Source: Litorimonas sp964414555 (GTDB taxonomy: Bacteria > Pseudomonadota > Alphaproteobacteria > Caulobacterales > Maricaulaceae). From it: 64,000 nucleotides of DNA. Below are positions 26,276 to 35,215 of the stretch, in pieces (position 1 is the stretch's first letter; each line of letters begins with the position of its first letter). The stretch covers positions 46,088-110,087 of the forward strand of contig CAYPWW010000001.1 of NCBI GenBank assembly GCA_964414555.1, in the 5' to 3' direction. Position numbers and translations under genes: made by a program. The notes below the pieces were generated by a model that saw only the letters and a program-made list of their open reading frames with translations, was not told where the DNA came from and ran no database searches.

Positions 26276-27688
26276 ATGACCGAGACTTTTATTCGCCACA
26301 AAGACCTCCCGAGCGAGGCCGTACCCGTCACGATTGATGCGCTGCGGCCAGAGGATTGGGAGCGCTACAGCGCAAACCTGACTGAGGCGCAGAAAATCTT
26401 CGCGCGTGAACGCGGTTTTAGCGGGGAGGGTGGGCAACGCCTTCGCCTGCCAGAAGCGTCCGGCCATGTGCGGCTTGTCCTGCTGGGCTGCGGCGCTGCC
26501 GAAAGCGACCTGACAGGTGAGATGCGCATGGGGACATTGGGTGCAGCGCTGCCGCAGGGTTTTTACAAGTTGGGGGCTTTGCCGACGGGCTGGTCGGCAG
26601 ATCTAGCGGCCATCGGTTTCGGTATGGGCGGCTACCGCTTTGATCGCTATCTCGGCGACGTGCCGCCCGGACCCGTGCTGGTCTTGGACGATGAGGCCCC
26701 CACGACGGATATCATGTCCCAAGTCGAGGCAACGGCATTATGCCGCGACCTAATCAACACGCCCGCCGGTGATATGGGTCCTGTCGCGCTAGAACAGGCC
26801 GCACGGGATTTGGCGGAGAAACACGATGCTGATGTCCGGTCGATCGTCGGGGCGGACTTGCTGGAACAGAATTATCCCATGATCCATGCTGTCGGACGGG
26901 CCGCGCATGAACCGCCCCGCCTTGTCGAAATCGAATGGGGTGATCCGGAGCATCCGCGCCTCGCTGTTATTGGCAAGGGCATCACCTTTGATACAGGCGG
27001 CGTGAATATGAAATCCGCCGCGGGTGCGCGGTTGATGAAGAAAGACATGGGCGGCGCGGCACATGCGCTGGCGCTGGCGCATCTTATCATGGCGAATAAT
27101 CTGCCGATCCGTTTGCACTGCCTGCTGGCGGTGGCGGAAAATGCGGTCTCAGCCAATGCCTATCGCCCCGGCGATGTTTTGTCCTCGCGCGTTGGGTTGA
27201 CCGTAGAGATTGACAACACGGACGCGGAAGGGCGGCTTGTGCTGGGCGATGCGCTGGCCCGTGCCGCAGAGGACAATCCTGTGTTGATGGTGGATTACGC
27301 TACATTGACAGGCGCGGCGCGGGTTGCCTTGGGGCCGCACCTCCCGCCGATGTTTAGCAATCGTACAGCACCCGTTGAAGGTTTGGTCCGTCACGGCGAA
27401 ACGCAGTTGGACCCGATGTGGCACATGCCGCTCTATCAGCCCTATAACGCGCTATTATCGTCTCCGATTGCGAGCTTGAAAAACGCGGGCGGCAGTTTTG
27501 CGGGGGCGATGACCGCAGCGCTATTCTTAGAGCGCTTCGTGCGTAACACGCCGTGGATACATTTTGATACCTATGGCTGGAACCCAACGGCGCGGCCGGC
27601 CCATCCAAAGGGTGCGGATATGTACGGCGTGCGCGCCGTCTATGGCTGGCTAAAGGCGGGCGGGTTGAACACGCGCTTGTCGCAATAG
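26276..27688 (+). CDS. Leucyl aminopeptidase family protein (M17)
   Basis: 470-residue dinuclear zinc exopeptidase releasing N-terminal amino acids from peptides in the cytoplasm. The catalytic core is intact: GKGITFDTGGVNMKS carries the Lys and Asp ligands, KKDMGGAA the next ones, and NTDAEGRLVLGDAL is the family signature with Asp, Glu and the catalytic Arg. It resembles the alphaproteobacterial M17 subgroup with a shortened N-terminal domain. The last 39 bases overlap the convergent acyltransferase gene. Confidence 0.92.
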   Translation: MTETFIRHKDLPSEAVPVTIDALRPEDWERYSANLTEAQKIFARERGFSGEGGQRLRLPEASGHVRLVLLGCGAAESDLTGEMRMGTLGAALPQGFYKLGALPTGWSADLAAIGFGMGGYRFDRYLGDVPPGPVLVLDDEAPTTDIMSQVEATALCRDLINTPAGDMGPVALEQAARDLAEKHDADVRSIVGADLLEQNYPMIHAVGRAAHEPPRLVEIEWGDPEHPRLAVIGKGITFDTGGVNMKSAAGARLMKKDMGGAAHALALAHLIMANNLPIRLHCLLAVAENAVSANAYRPGDVLSSRVGLTVEIDNTDAEGRLVLGDALARAAEDNPVLMVDYATLTGAARVALGPHLPPMFSNRTAPVEGLVRHGETQLDPMWHMPLYQPYNALLSSPIASLKNAGGSFAGAMTAALFLERFVRNTPWIHFDTYGWNPTARPAHPKGADMYGVRAVYGWLKAGGLNTRLSQ

Positions 27689-28753
27689 CAGGAAGACGAT
27701 CACCGCGCCGATGCTGGCGAGGATGAGGCTGACCTCGATCACGCCGCGCTGTCCCATTCCGGGGAAGAGGGCGACGACGACCTGCGCGGCAGGCCAGATC
27801 GTGACGTAAAGCACGGGCGTTATGCGCGGGCAGCGGCGTAAGCTGTGCGGTGCATAGCTGAGAAAACCGAGGCAGAGCGTCAGCCAAAACGCTGTGCCGA
27901 GGACTTCCATCATCGGCGTCCAGAACATGTAGAGACTGTGCGCTGTCGCAAGTGCCCCGAAACCTAACGCAGTGGGTAAGATTACACGCCACGATAAGTT
28001 CAACCGGTTCTGCCACGCAAAAACGGCCGTCCCGACCAGATAACAGCCCCCTAATCTGAACGCTGGGAGATAGGCCTCAATCGCTTCGCCAAAAGCGACA
28101 TAGCGAACCGCTGACCAGACCAGTAAGGTATATGTCAGAACCGCGAGGGCTGCGAGGGCCAGAACCAAATGGCGGTTGGCAAAAAGTTTGAGTTTTCGCC
28201 CGATGACGAAAGCAATGTGCAGCGCGAGGCCCCACCGTAGTGTCCAGATCGCGCCCTGCATCAGGCAGGCATATTTCGCATCATCTAACAAACCAGGCAG
28301 GGGGGCGCCGGGTTCGATCAAGAACACCGTTTTGAGAAAATACACTGTCAGCGCGCCAGCATTCATTCGGTGCGGCGCATCAGAGTTGCACATGATGGGA
28401 TACAGGATGAGGACCGTCACAAGCGTTGCGGCTAAGAGTGCGGGCCATAGCGACCAGATGCGCGACCCGAAGAAGTCAAAAACACTGCGTCCCTGCGCAA
28501 AGCTGCGCATCGCCAGAAACCCTGACAGAATGAAGAGCAAATTGACGCCGTACCAACTGGGATCATACCCCCAAAGGTTGCCCCATTCGACACTATCTGT
28601 GCCGATCCCCATGGTCGAGGCATAGCCAATCCCAATGATCAAGACGATCAAGATGCGGAGGCTCGCAAGCCCGTGCAGGGGCAGTCGAACACCCCGACGG
28701 CGCGTGGGTTCAGGGGTGGTCGTCGGTGTGATATGGTCGGAAGAGCCGTTCAT
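27650..28753 (-). CDS. Acyltransferase family (OafA/YrhL-like) membrane protein
   Basis: About 367 residues with roughly ten hydrophobic segments. The FILSGFLAMRSF block and the following SRIWSLWPALLAATLV are the readable hallmarks of acyltransferase family 3, which O-acetylates or succinylates surface sugars and lipids. The usual catalytic His near the first helix is not evident: LHGLASLRILIV is the nearest match (R/H-G-x-A/x-LR). ATG 28753 is preferred; GTG 28804 would add 17 residues. Convergent 39-base overlap with the aminopeptidase gene. Confidence 0.7.
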   Translation of the reverse strand: MNGSSDHITPTTTPEPTRRRGVRLPLHGLASLRILIVLIIGIGYASTMGIGTDSVEWGNLWGYDPSWYGVNLLFILSGFLAMRSFAQGRSVFDFFGSRIWSLWPALLAATLVTVLILYPIMCNSDAPHRMNAGALTVYFLKTVFLIEPGAPLPGLLDDAKYACLMQGAIWTLRWGLALHIAFVIGRKLKLFANRHLVLALAALAVLTYTLLVWSAVRYVAFGEAIEAYLPAFRLGGCYLVGTAVFAWQNRLNLSWRVILPTALGFGALATAHSLYMFWTPMMEVLGTAFWLTLCLGFLSYAPHSLRRCPRITPVLYVTIWPAAQVVVALFPGMGQRGVIEVSLILASIGAVIVFLLLRQARVQPARL

Positions 28754-28921
28754 CCCTGCATACTGCCAGAAACCCGTTAAAAAGTTTTGTGGATTTTGAA
28801 TCACTTGAGTCGCTGCGGCCAGAAAGCGGGGCCGCTTCCCTTGACCCGTGAATCCCGCCTGTGCGATTCCCTGATTCGTGGAGTTTATTCACAACACCGC
28901 TGACTGGGGAGCTAAGCGAAA

Positions 28922-29368
28922 ATGGCCATGACAGAGACTGCATTTGTCCCGAAACTTGTGGCGATAGAGCGCACAGAGGAGCTTCCGAAAATCACCCTGA
29001 AGTCACGTCGACCTGCGCCCCAAGTCCCTGAAAGTTCGAAGCTTTCTCGGAAGGATAGCTTGGCGTTCTGGCATCGTGTGACATTGGCAAGTGTGCGCTC
29101 AGACGCACCAGATCTTTCTGCGCGGCAGCTCGCGATGATGATGAGCATTTATCTGGAGGCTGGCCCGCATACTGTCCGGTCGCTGGCGGCGCATTTGCAG
29201 GTGACGAAAGCTGCGATTTCCCGCGCGACGGATAGCCTTTGCAAGCTTGGCTACATCGTGCGCAAACCTGATCCGCGTGATAAGCGCTCTGTCTTGCTAG
29301 CGCGAACGTCCAAAGGGATTCATTTCCTGTCGGCTTTGGGTGACACGATCCAATCAGAATTGCCGTAA
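28922..29368 (+). CDS. MarR-type transcriptional regulator
   Basis: 148 residues with a winged-helix domain (about 60-135): LSARQLAMMMSIYL, the recognition region VRSLAAHLQVTKAAISRATD and the wing PDPRDKRSVLLARTSKG are typical of MarR. The first 45 residues are a poorly conserved extension. The neighbouring NlpC/P60 gene starts 5 bases after the stop, so it may be a target. The effector is unknown. Confidence 0.88.
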   Translation: MAMTETAFVPKLVAIERTEELPKITLKSRRPAPQVPESSKLSRKDSLAFWHRVTLASVRSDAPDLSARQLAMMMSIYLEAGPHTVRSLAAHLQVTKAAISRATDSLCKLGYIVRKPDPRDKRSVLLARTSKGIHFLSALGDTIQSELP

Positions 29369-29373
29369 GGCGC

Positions 29374-30153
29374 ATGTCCGACCCCCGGACCGATTTTCCT
29401 GATCTGTCGAAAGCGACACTTCGTTCTGTCATGCAGCCCTATGCGGAACTTCGAACCGAAACTGGGATCGGGACGCAGGCGTTATTTGGACAGCGCTTTG
29501 CTTGTTTAAAGTCTGAGCGTGGCGTGGCTCACGGGGCTTTGCTTTCCATTGTGCCAGGTTCACAGCGCATCGATTATGTCGGGACGCTGCCTGAGGCTGC
29601 GCTGTCAGATGCGCTAGAATCCCCGTCGCATCGTGTTGGCGTCGTCTCTGCAACGATGTTTGAGGGCGCAGATATCAAATCGCGCTTGCTGGGTGTGTTG
29701 CCGCGCAATGCGGTCGTTACAGGGGCGGTTAAGGGCGATTTCCTTCATCTGCGAGGGATGGGGCATATCCATCTGAAACACCTTCAGCCAATCGCGCAGA
29801 CGGACCCGCGCCCCTTTTGGGAAATCGCGATAGACATGCTGCACCAGCCCTATGTCTGGGGCGGGACGGGGGCGATGGGCTTGGATTGCTCTGGCCTCGT
29901 GCAGAGCGCTTTGGCCGCCAAGGGCGTTGACGCTCCGCGAGATGCGGATCAGCAGGAAGCAGCTCTAGGGGATGCTGTGTCCGTGGATGACGCGCAAGCT
30001 GGCGACCTGGTCTTCTGGCGCGGCCATGTGGGTATCGTCATTGCGGACGGAGCGTTTCTGCACGCCAATGCGCATCACATGTGCGTTGCGATCGAGCCTT
30101 TAGCAGAAGCGATAGCGCGGATCGGTGCGCCGACCCGCGTCAACCGTCTCTGA
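29374..30153 (+). CDS. NlpC/P60 family peptidase (C40)
   Basis: 259 residues. The C-terminal half is a papain-like NlpC/P60 domain with catalytic Cys in MGLDCSGLVQ, His in GHVGIVI and a third polar residue in HANAHHM. It cleaves peptide stems of peptidoglycan (gamma-D-Glu/diaminopimelate type bonds). The N-terminal half (about 15-125) looks like two SH3-like targeting domains. No signal peptide is evident, so peptide recycling in the cytoplasm is possible. It is coupled to the MarR gene. Confidence 0.88.
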   Translation: MSDPRTDFPDLSKATLRSVMQPYAELRTETGIGTQALFGQRFACLKSERGVAHGALLSIVPGSQRIDYVGTLPEAALSDALESPSHRVGVVSATMFEGADIKSRLLGVLPRNAVVTGAVKGDFLHLRGMGHIHLKHLQPIAQTDPRPFWEIAIDMLHQPYVWGGTGAMGLDCSGLVQSALAAKGVDAPRDADQQEAALGDAVSVDDAQAGDLVFWRGHVGIVIADGAFLHANAHHMCVAIEPLAEAIARIGAPTRVNRL

Positions 30154-30156
30154 TCT

Positions 30157-30951
30157 CTATTCGAGCTCTTTGAGCTTTTCAGGTGTTACCACCTTTTGGT
30201 CCATGTCCGGCTTCGGCATGTCTTCGGCCATATCCTTGGCCGTCTCGATCATGTCTTCGGCAGCTGATTCCACCGCTTCTTGCGGGTCAACAGTGGGTTG
30301 TTCCATCGACATGGATTCTGCTGGGACCGTCATATCGGTTGGCGTTGCGGCCATTTCCTCACTCGCGTCCATTGGCGCTTCCATGGGGGCTTCCACGACA
30401 AGGGCCGGTTCCGGGCGTGCTACGGGTGTGGTTGCGCCCAAGCGCAGATATTCGATGACGGCTGCGCGGTCTGCGGGCTTCTTCAAACCGATGAAATTCA
30501 TCTTGGTGCCGGGCGCATAGTCGCTTGGTTTTGCCAGATAGGCGTCGAGTGATTCATAGCTCCACGCGCCGGGTGAAGCTTTCAACGCTGCAGAATAATC
30601 ATAGCCGGCATGAACGGCTTTTTGCGCCATCACGACGCCGTAAAGATTTGGGCCCGTGCCGTTTTTGCCGTCAGCTTCGTTGTTGTGGCAGGACACGCAT
30701 TTCTTGAAGACTTTCGCGCCGCGCGCTTCGTCCATCGCGGCGACCCAGTCAGCTTGCGGGAAGGGCAGGTCGACGGGTTCAGCAGCTGCAACAGCTCCGG
30801 CAACTGTACCATCGCCGTAAGCGAAAGGTTTGTGGTCTTCGCCGTGATGTCCACCACCCATGACAATTCCAGGCAGTTTCATCAGAACCAACATGCCCAA
30901 GCCAACGGCCAGAACCGCACCTGCGACCTTGTTAAAACCTAGATCATCCAT
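30157..30951 (-). CDS. Membrane-anchored class I cytochrome c with Met/acid-rich tail
   Basis: 264 residues: an N-terminal uncleaved anchor (about 9-30), a cytochrome c domain (about 75-180) with haem motif CVSCH and axial Met in PGTKMNFIG, then ~80 residues rich in Met, Glu, Asp, Pro and Ala. The core resembles CycM-type cytochromes that pass electrons to terminal oxidase. The tail is not part of the family core. It is placed divergently from pheA, a pairing common in alphaproteobacteria. Confidence 0.88.
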   Translation of the reverse strand: MDDLGFNKVAGAVLAVGLGMLVLMKLPGIVMGGGHHGEDHKPFAYGDGTVAGAVAAAEPVDLPFPQADWVAAMDEARGAKVFKKCVSCHNNEADGKNGTGPNLYGVVMAQKAVHAGYDYSAALKASPGAWSYESLDAYLAKPSDYAPGTKMNFIGLKKPADRAAVIEYLRLGATTPVARPEPALVVEAPMEAPMDASEEMAATPTDMTVPAESMSMEQPTVDPQEAVESAAEDMIETAKDMAEDMPKPDMDQKVVTPEKLKELE

Positions 30952-31118
30952 GACTAAACCCTGTCTATTCGACTGTCGCGCTAATGGCCCAGCGCGCCTG
31001 TGCCTTACATATAATCATGAAACATGATTGCAATGGGAAAACCCCTTGCGGCGTGTGGTCGCAAAGCGTTTATACAGTCCCCTGTTTCGAAGACAGCCTG
31101 CGCAGAAGGTTACACCAG

Positions 31119-31973
31119 ATGGTCCAAGGCAAAACACCCGCGAAAATCGTCTATCAGGGCGAGCCCGGCGCTTATTCGCATTTGGCCTGTTCGCAGTTTT
31201 ATCCTGACGCGGAACCCGTCGCTTGTGCCAGTTTTGCAAAGGCGTTCGAGGCTGTCCGTGCGGGTGAGGCCACTTTGGCGATGATTCCCGTTGAAAATAC
31301 CGTCGCGGGGCGGGTCTCCGACATTTATCATCTGCTGCCAGAGGGCGGCCTGTTCATCGTGGGCGAACGATACCTGCCCGTCCATCACCAGCTCCTCGGT
31401 GTGCCGGGGGCGGCATTGACAGATGTTCGAACAGCGCGTTCGCACCACATGGCATTGGGGCAGGTCAGGAAGTTCCTCAGCGAACACAGCATTGATCCGG
31501 TGGTCGATCTGGACACCGCCGGTGCCGCGCGGCGCGTTGCGGCTCTGGGCGACCCTACTACAGCGGCTGTTGCCTCAAAGCTGGCCGCACAGACCTATGG
31601 CCTCGATATTCTCGCCTCGGACATCGAAGACGCCGCACATAATACGACGCGCTTCATCATTCTTGCCGCAGAAACGGATGTGCCGTCGATTGAGACGCCT
31701 TGCGTGTCATCCTTCGTTTTCCGCCTGCGCAGTGTACCCTCAGCACTTTACAAAGCGTTGGGGGGCTTTGCCTCCAACGGACTAAACCTGACAAAGCTCG
31801 AATCCTATATGGTCGGCGGCGCGTTTAAGGCCGCGCAGTTTTACGCTGATGTTGAAGGCCATATCGACAGCCCCGAGATGGTGAACGCCTTGGAAGAGCT
31901 GTCTTTCTTCAGCGAGGATGTAACCCACCTTGGGACTTATCCGTCTGATCAAGTCAGATTGTCTGCATCTTGA
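31119..31973 (+). CDS. pheA: Prephenate dehydratase
   Basis: Converts prephenate to phenylpyruvate in phenylalanine synthesis. 284 residues from ATG 31119 (AAGG upstream); the frame is open further 5' but the family starts here. YQGEPGAYSHLA and MIPVENTVAGRV mark the catalytic domain, with the Thr-Arg-Phe motif in NTTRFIIL, and a C-terminal ACT domain (about 195-275, SVPSALYKALGGFASNGLNL) gives phenylalanine feedback. No chorismate mutase domain is fused. Confidence 0.93.
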   Translation: MVQGKTPAKIVYQGEPGAYSHLACSQFYPDAEPVACASFAKAFEAVRAGEATLAMIPVENTVAGRVSDIYHLLPEGGLFIVGERYLPVHHQLLGVPGAALTDVRTARSHHMALGQVRKFLSEHSIDPVVDLDTAGAARRVAALGDPTTAAVASKLAAQTYGLDILASDIEDAAHNTTRFIILAAETDVPSIETPCVSSFVFRLRSVPSALYKALGGFASNGLNLTKLESYMVGGAFKAAQFYADVEGHIDSPEMVNALEELSFFSEDVTHLGTYPSDQVRLSAS

Positions 31974-32004
31974 GCCGGATAGTCGTAATTCCTATATCTG
32001 GCGC

Positions 32005-32469
32005 GTGAAAACTGTCTCCAAATATCTGATCGTGGTGTGTCTAGCCGCAACGCCGCTGGTAACGGCGACATCCGTTTGGGCGGCGCCAGATGCTGTGCAG
32101 ACGAACTGGCGCGATAATCTGGCGGCAGAAGGCTATGATGTTGTCACGTTTTTCTCTGGTAAACCGCAGCCCGGGAAAGCCGAATTTTCGACACGTTATC
32201 AAGGCGCAGACTGGCTGTTCTTTAATCAGGCCAATCTGGATTTGTTCCTAACGAACCCGGAGCTATTCGCCCCGCAATATGGCGGTTATTGCGCGTGGGC
32301 CGCCGCGCGAGGCAAAATTGCCAAAGGCGACCCCGATTATTGGCACATCGAGGATGGGCGACTTTTCTTTAATTTTAACGCGCGTATCCAGCGACGCTGG
32401 GACCGCAAACGTGCGAGCTTTATTGCCCGCGCAGACAGGCGCTGGCCGGAATTGATCGCGGCCGATTAA
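32005..32469 (+). CDS. Secreted YHS-domain protein
   Basis: 154 residues from a GTG at 32005, giving a signal peptide (core about 6-20, ending VWAAP). The mature protein is a YHS-type domain: GYDVVTFFSGKPQPG, YGGYCAWAAARG and WHIEDGRLFFNFN are conserved blocks. YHS domains are found with metal-handling proteins, and the single Cys in GGYCAWA is typical. It lies 31 bases after pheA. The last 4 bases overlap the convergent nudC stop. Confidence 0.82.
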   Translation: MKTVSKYLIVVCLAATPLVTATSVWAAPDAVQTNWRDNLAAEGYDVVTFFSGKPQPGKAEFSTRYQGADWLFFNQANLDLFLTNPELFAPQYGGYCAWAAARGKIAKGDPDYWHIEDGRLFFNFNARIQRRWDRKRASFIARADRRWPELIAAD

Positions 32470-33371
32470 GTGGTCAACCAATAGCGTAACATTTGATGCG
32501 CAATGGTGGTCTGAGGTGGCTGCATAAAGGCTTTGCCCGTCCCAGCCATGACGTCTCTGACTTCTTCGCGGGTGAACCAGCGCGCATCATCCAGCTCTTT
32601 CGGGTCGACCGTGACATCTGTGTTTTTGGCTTCTGCCGTGACGGCCATCATCAGCTGCGCGGGGTAAGGCCAAGGTTGTGAGAAGAGATAGCGCATATTC
32701 GTCGTGCGAATACCGGCTTCCTCTAGCACTTCGCGTCCAACAGCTTCTTCGATGGTCTCACCGGGGGAGACAAACCCCGCCAGCGCCGAGTAGAAATTAT
32801 CGGGCCAGCCAACACCCCGGCCCAGCAGCAGCTTATCCTCATGGGTGACCAGCATGATGACGACGGGGCTGACGCGAGGGAAACTCTCGCGTCCGCATCC
32901 CGTACACTGCTGTTTTACCCCGCCGTCGCGGCCGACGGTCTGGCTGCCGCAGGCGATACAGTTCCGGTGCGTATGGTGCCAGTCGAACAGGGACTTCGCG
33001 CGTCCGGCCAGCGCCAGATCTGTCGTGGACAGGTTTACCCCCATCGTCCGCATCTCAATGAAGTTCTCTTCCGGCAAAAAAGCCTCTGCCGTTTGTAGGC
33101 TGGCGGCAAAGATCGGACGTTTTCCATCGAGCCCCAGAAAGATCGGCCCCGGATTATGTAGATTATGCCCAACCAGATCGGATGGGTGCACCCGATGCGG
33201 TCGCCCGCCGTCGCCAATACCGATCCGGCCTTTGAACAACAAAAGACAGCGCGCGGCGCTCATGGCGACAAATCGCTCAAGAGATTGGACGTCACGCTGG
33301 TTCTCCGCGTAATCCAGTGGATCGCCGGCAAAGGGCATAATGGCGTCAGGGGTCAGGTCTGTCTCGGTCAT
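32466..33371 (-). CDS. nudC: NAD(+) diphosphatase / RNA de-NADding hydrolase NudC
   Basis: Nudix hydrolase cleaving NAD(H) to NMN(H) and AMP, and able to remove NAD caps from RNA. About 301 residues. A zinc ribbon (CIACGSQ...CTGCG) precedes the Nudix box, with GREVLEEAG as its REUXEEXGU core. SQPWPYPAQLM, the NudC-specific motif distinguishing NAD from other substrates, follows. ATG 33371 is preferred; the frame stays open to 33437 but would enter the leader of the SRP RNA region. Confidence 0.93.
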   Translation of the reverse strand: MTETDLTPDAIMPFAGDPLDYAENQRDVQSLERFVAMSAARCLLLFKGRIGIGDGGRPHRVHPSDLVGHNLHNPGPIFLGLDGKRPIFAASLQTAEAFLPEENFIEMRTMGVNLSTTDLALAGRAKSLFDWHHTHRNCIACGSQTVGRDGGVKQQCTGCGRESFPRVSPVVIMLVTHEDKLLLGRGVGWPDNFYSALAGFVSPGETIEEAVGREVLEEAGIRTTNMRYLFSQPWPYPAQLMMAVTAEAKNTDVTVDPKELDDARWFTREEVRDVMAGTGKAFMQPPQTTIAHQMLRYWLTT

Positions 33372-33437
33372 GGGGGACACATGCGCAAACTGCGCGGTGA
33401 AAGAAAGGGGGCTTAAGCGATTTTTGCACGTCCGCAC

Positions 33438-33465
33438 TTGTGCGCTTGTGCGCGGACCCCTAAAT
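33438..33465 (+). promoter_or_regulatory. Probable promoter of the SRP RNA gene
   Basis: TTGTGC (33438-33443) and CTAAAT (33460-33465) are 16 bases apart and put the start of transcription near 33472, where the RNA helix begins. The -35 lies in a tandem CTTGTGCG repeat and the region is framed by GTCCGC/GCGGAC arms. Confidence 0.45.
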
Positions 33466-33469
33466 GCCG

Positions 33470-33573
33470 CCTCGGAAGGTCGGCCTGGACGAGGTCCTCG
33501 CCAACCCGGTCAGGGCGGGAACGCAGCAGCCGTAACGAGTTCTTTCTCGGGTCAGGACCCGGCCTTCCACTTT
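33470..33573 (+). ncRNA. ffs: Signal recognition particle RNA (4.5S type)
   Basis: Small bacterial SRP RNA, which with Ffh targets membrane proteins. The apical domain is clear: GGTCAGG (33508-33514), a GCG/CGC stem closing a GGAA tetraloop (33518-33521), then AGCAGCC. That is the Ffh-binding symmetrical and asymmetrical loop pair. The ends close as a long helix: GGAAGG (33474-33479) with CCTTCC (33563-33568). A short T run follows. The flanking context (dnaX-ybaB-recR downstream) is where alphaproteobacteria often keep ffs. Confidence 0.93.
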
Positions 33574-33650
33574 TCTCAAATTCGTATGGCGATTTATTGG
33601 CGGGTTGCCGCCTGCCAACCCAACCCGCATTCTTATGAAGAATTGACGAT

Positions 33651-35075
33651 TTATCGACGCACAATCTGCATGCGGAGTGGTTTTTCCGGCCGTGTCGTGA
33701 TCCGCATCAGGGGCCAAGGATGTGGCTCACCCTCGATCCACTCAAACCGATAGCGGCGAAAGATCACTGCCATCATCACGGCGGCTTCTTGCAGGGCAAA
33801 CCGTTGTCCGATGCACACCCGATGTCCGACGCCAAATGGCAGGAATGCAAAGCGCCCAATGGCTTCGCCGCGCGCGCCCATGAAACGATCTGGATCGAAC
33901 GCGTCAGGACGGTCCCAATGCTGGCGATGCCGATGCAAAGCCCAGAGATTGATAAAGGTCAAAGCCCCTTTCGGCACAGTCTTGCCATCAAAGTGATCTT
34001 CTTCGAGCGCCACACGCGAGATCATCGGCGCCGGCGGGTAAAGCCGCATGCCCTCGTTGAAACAGGCCATCGCATAGGGGAGATGATCAACCCATGTTTC
34101 AGGGGCTTTGGACATGTCTAACGCATCAATCTCCGCCTCGAAACGATCTCGCACGGCAGTGTCTTGCGATAGGAGATAAGTCAGCCACGTCATTGCGCGG
34201 GACGTGGTTTCATGCCCGGCCCCGATAAAGGTGATGATCTGATCCTCAACCTGTTCATTTGACAGCTTTTCGCCGTCCTGCGTCTCTGTCGTCAGCAGAA
34301 GCGTCAGGAAATCCTGAGGGACGAATTCGTCAGTCTCGATTCTCCGTCGACGACTATTCGCCAGATCGCGGATTTGCCTGCGCATTTTCTCCAAAACCTT
34401 GCCTGTTCCCACACGGCTCAAGCGCGGAAGCCAATCTGGCAGGCCGAGAATGTCGAAAAGATCGGGCTGACCCATCCGCGACATAAAGCGGTCAATCTGG
34501 GTCAGGGCATCCTCCAAGCTCTCCTCGACCTCACCAGAAAAGAGGGTCTGAGACAGAACAGCGTATGTGAGCTTCAGGAACGCCTTATCCACCTCAACGG
34601 ATGCGGCCTCTGGAAAGGTCGTCGACGCTAGGTCTTCTGTCACGGATTGCATGTCCCGCGCAAAGTTGTCGGTGTTGCGAGGGGCAAATACCGGCGCAAG
34701 CGCGCGGCGAGCTCTTCGCCAGATGTCGCCTTCCGCAGAGACCAATCCGTCTCGCAAGGCAGGCCTCAAGATCGCCTGCCGAACCGGATGCATGCCGTAA
34801 TTTGCAGCATTTCCGATGAAAATATGTCGAATGGCTTCTGGCGAAGTTGCGACGAAAACGGAGATGCCGAGCGATTTACCTTGCGCGTCCAGCTCTGTTA
34901 TGGACACCCGTGTCGTTCCAGAAATCGGATTACGGCTCATCGCGCGAAAGTTGTCTAAGACGTCAATCAGGTTCCAATCGGCAGCGGGTTTGGGCATAGG
35001 AACAGGAGAGGGTGGAACGAAAAAACCGTCCTCCCACCGTGGTTCGGGTCGAACAGAATAATCGTGACGTGCCAT
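33651..35075 (-). CDS. Cytochrome P450
   Basis: Haem-thiolate monooxygenase, 474 residues from ATG 35075, which has a strong GGAGG 5 bases upstream. The haem loop FGVGHRVCIGQRFA carries the ligand Cys421. The I-helix AGHETTS and the ExxR motif (NEGMR) are present. The general layout resembles CYP families acting on fatty acids or alkanes more than actinobacterial ones, but the substrate cannot be assigned. It is soluble, with no membrane anchor, so it needs separate redox partners that are not in the window. It stands between ffs and dnaX on the opposite strand. Confidence 0.93.
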   Translation of the reverse strand: MARHDYSVRPEPRWEDGFFVPPSPVPMPKPAADWNLIDVLDNFRAMSRNPISGTTRVSITELDAQGKSLGISVFVATSPEAIRHIFIGNAANYGMHPVRQAILRPALRDGLVSAEGDIWRRARRALAPVFAPRNTDNFARDMQSVTEDLASTTFPEAASVEVDKAFLKLTYAVLSQTLFSGEVEESLEDALTQIDRFMSRMGQPDLFDILGLPDWLPRLSRVGTGKVLEKMRRQIRDLANSRRRRIETDEFVPQDFLTLLLTTETQDGEKLSNEQVEDQIITFIGAGHETTSRAMTWLTYLLSQDTAVRDRFEAEIDALDMSKAPETWVDHLPYAMACFNEGMRLYPPAPMISRVALEEDHFDGKTVPKGALTFINLWALHRHRQHWDRPDAFDPDRFMGARGEAIGRFAFLPFGVGHRVCIGQRFALQEAAVMMAVIFRRYRFEWIEGEPHPWPLMRITTRPEKPLRMQIVRR

Positions 35076-35215
35076 AAAGCCTCCAGTCACAGGTGAACCT
35101 AGTCGCGCAAGGCACAGGCGCAAAGCCCCGAATTTGCATGGCGGCTGCCCGCTTAGCTGTTCACAACCCTGAGCCCGCGCTTTCCATCATCGCCGTGCGC
35201 GCCTATGTTAGTCCT

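Noticed and set aside
35093..35215. Longer dnaX start at 35093
   Set aside because: The extra residues overlap the P450 start and its RBS and show no similarity to DnaX; ATG 35216 fits the family.
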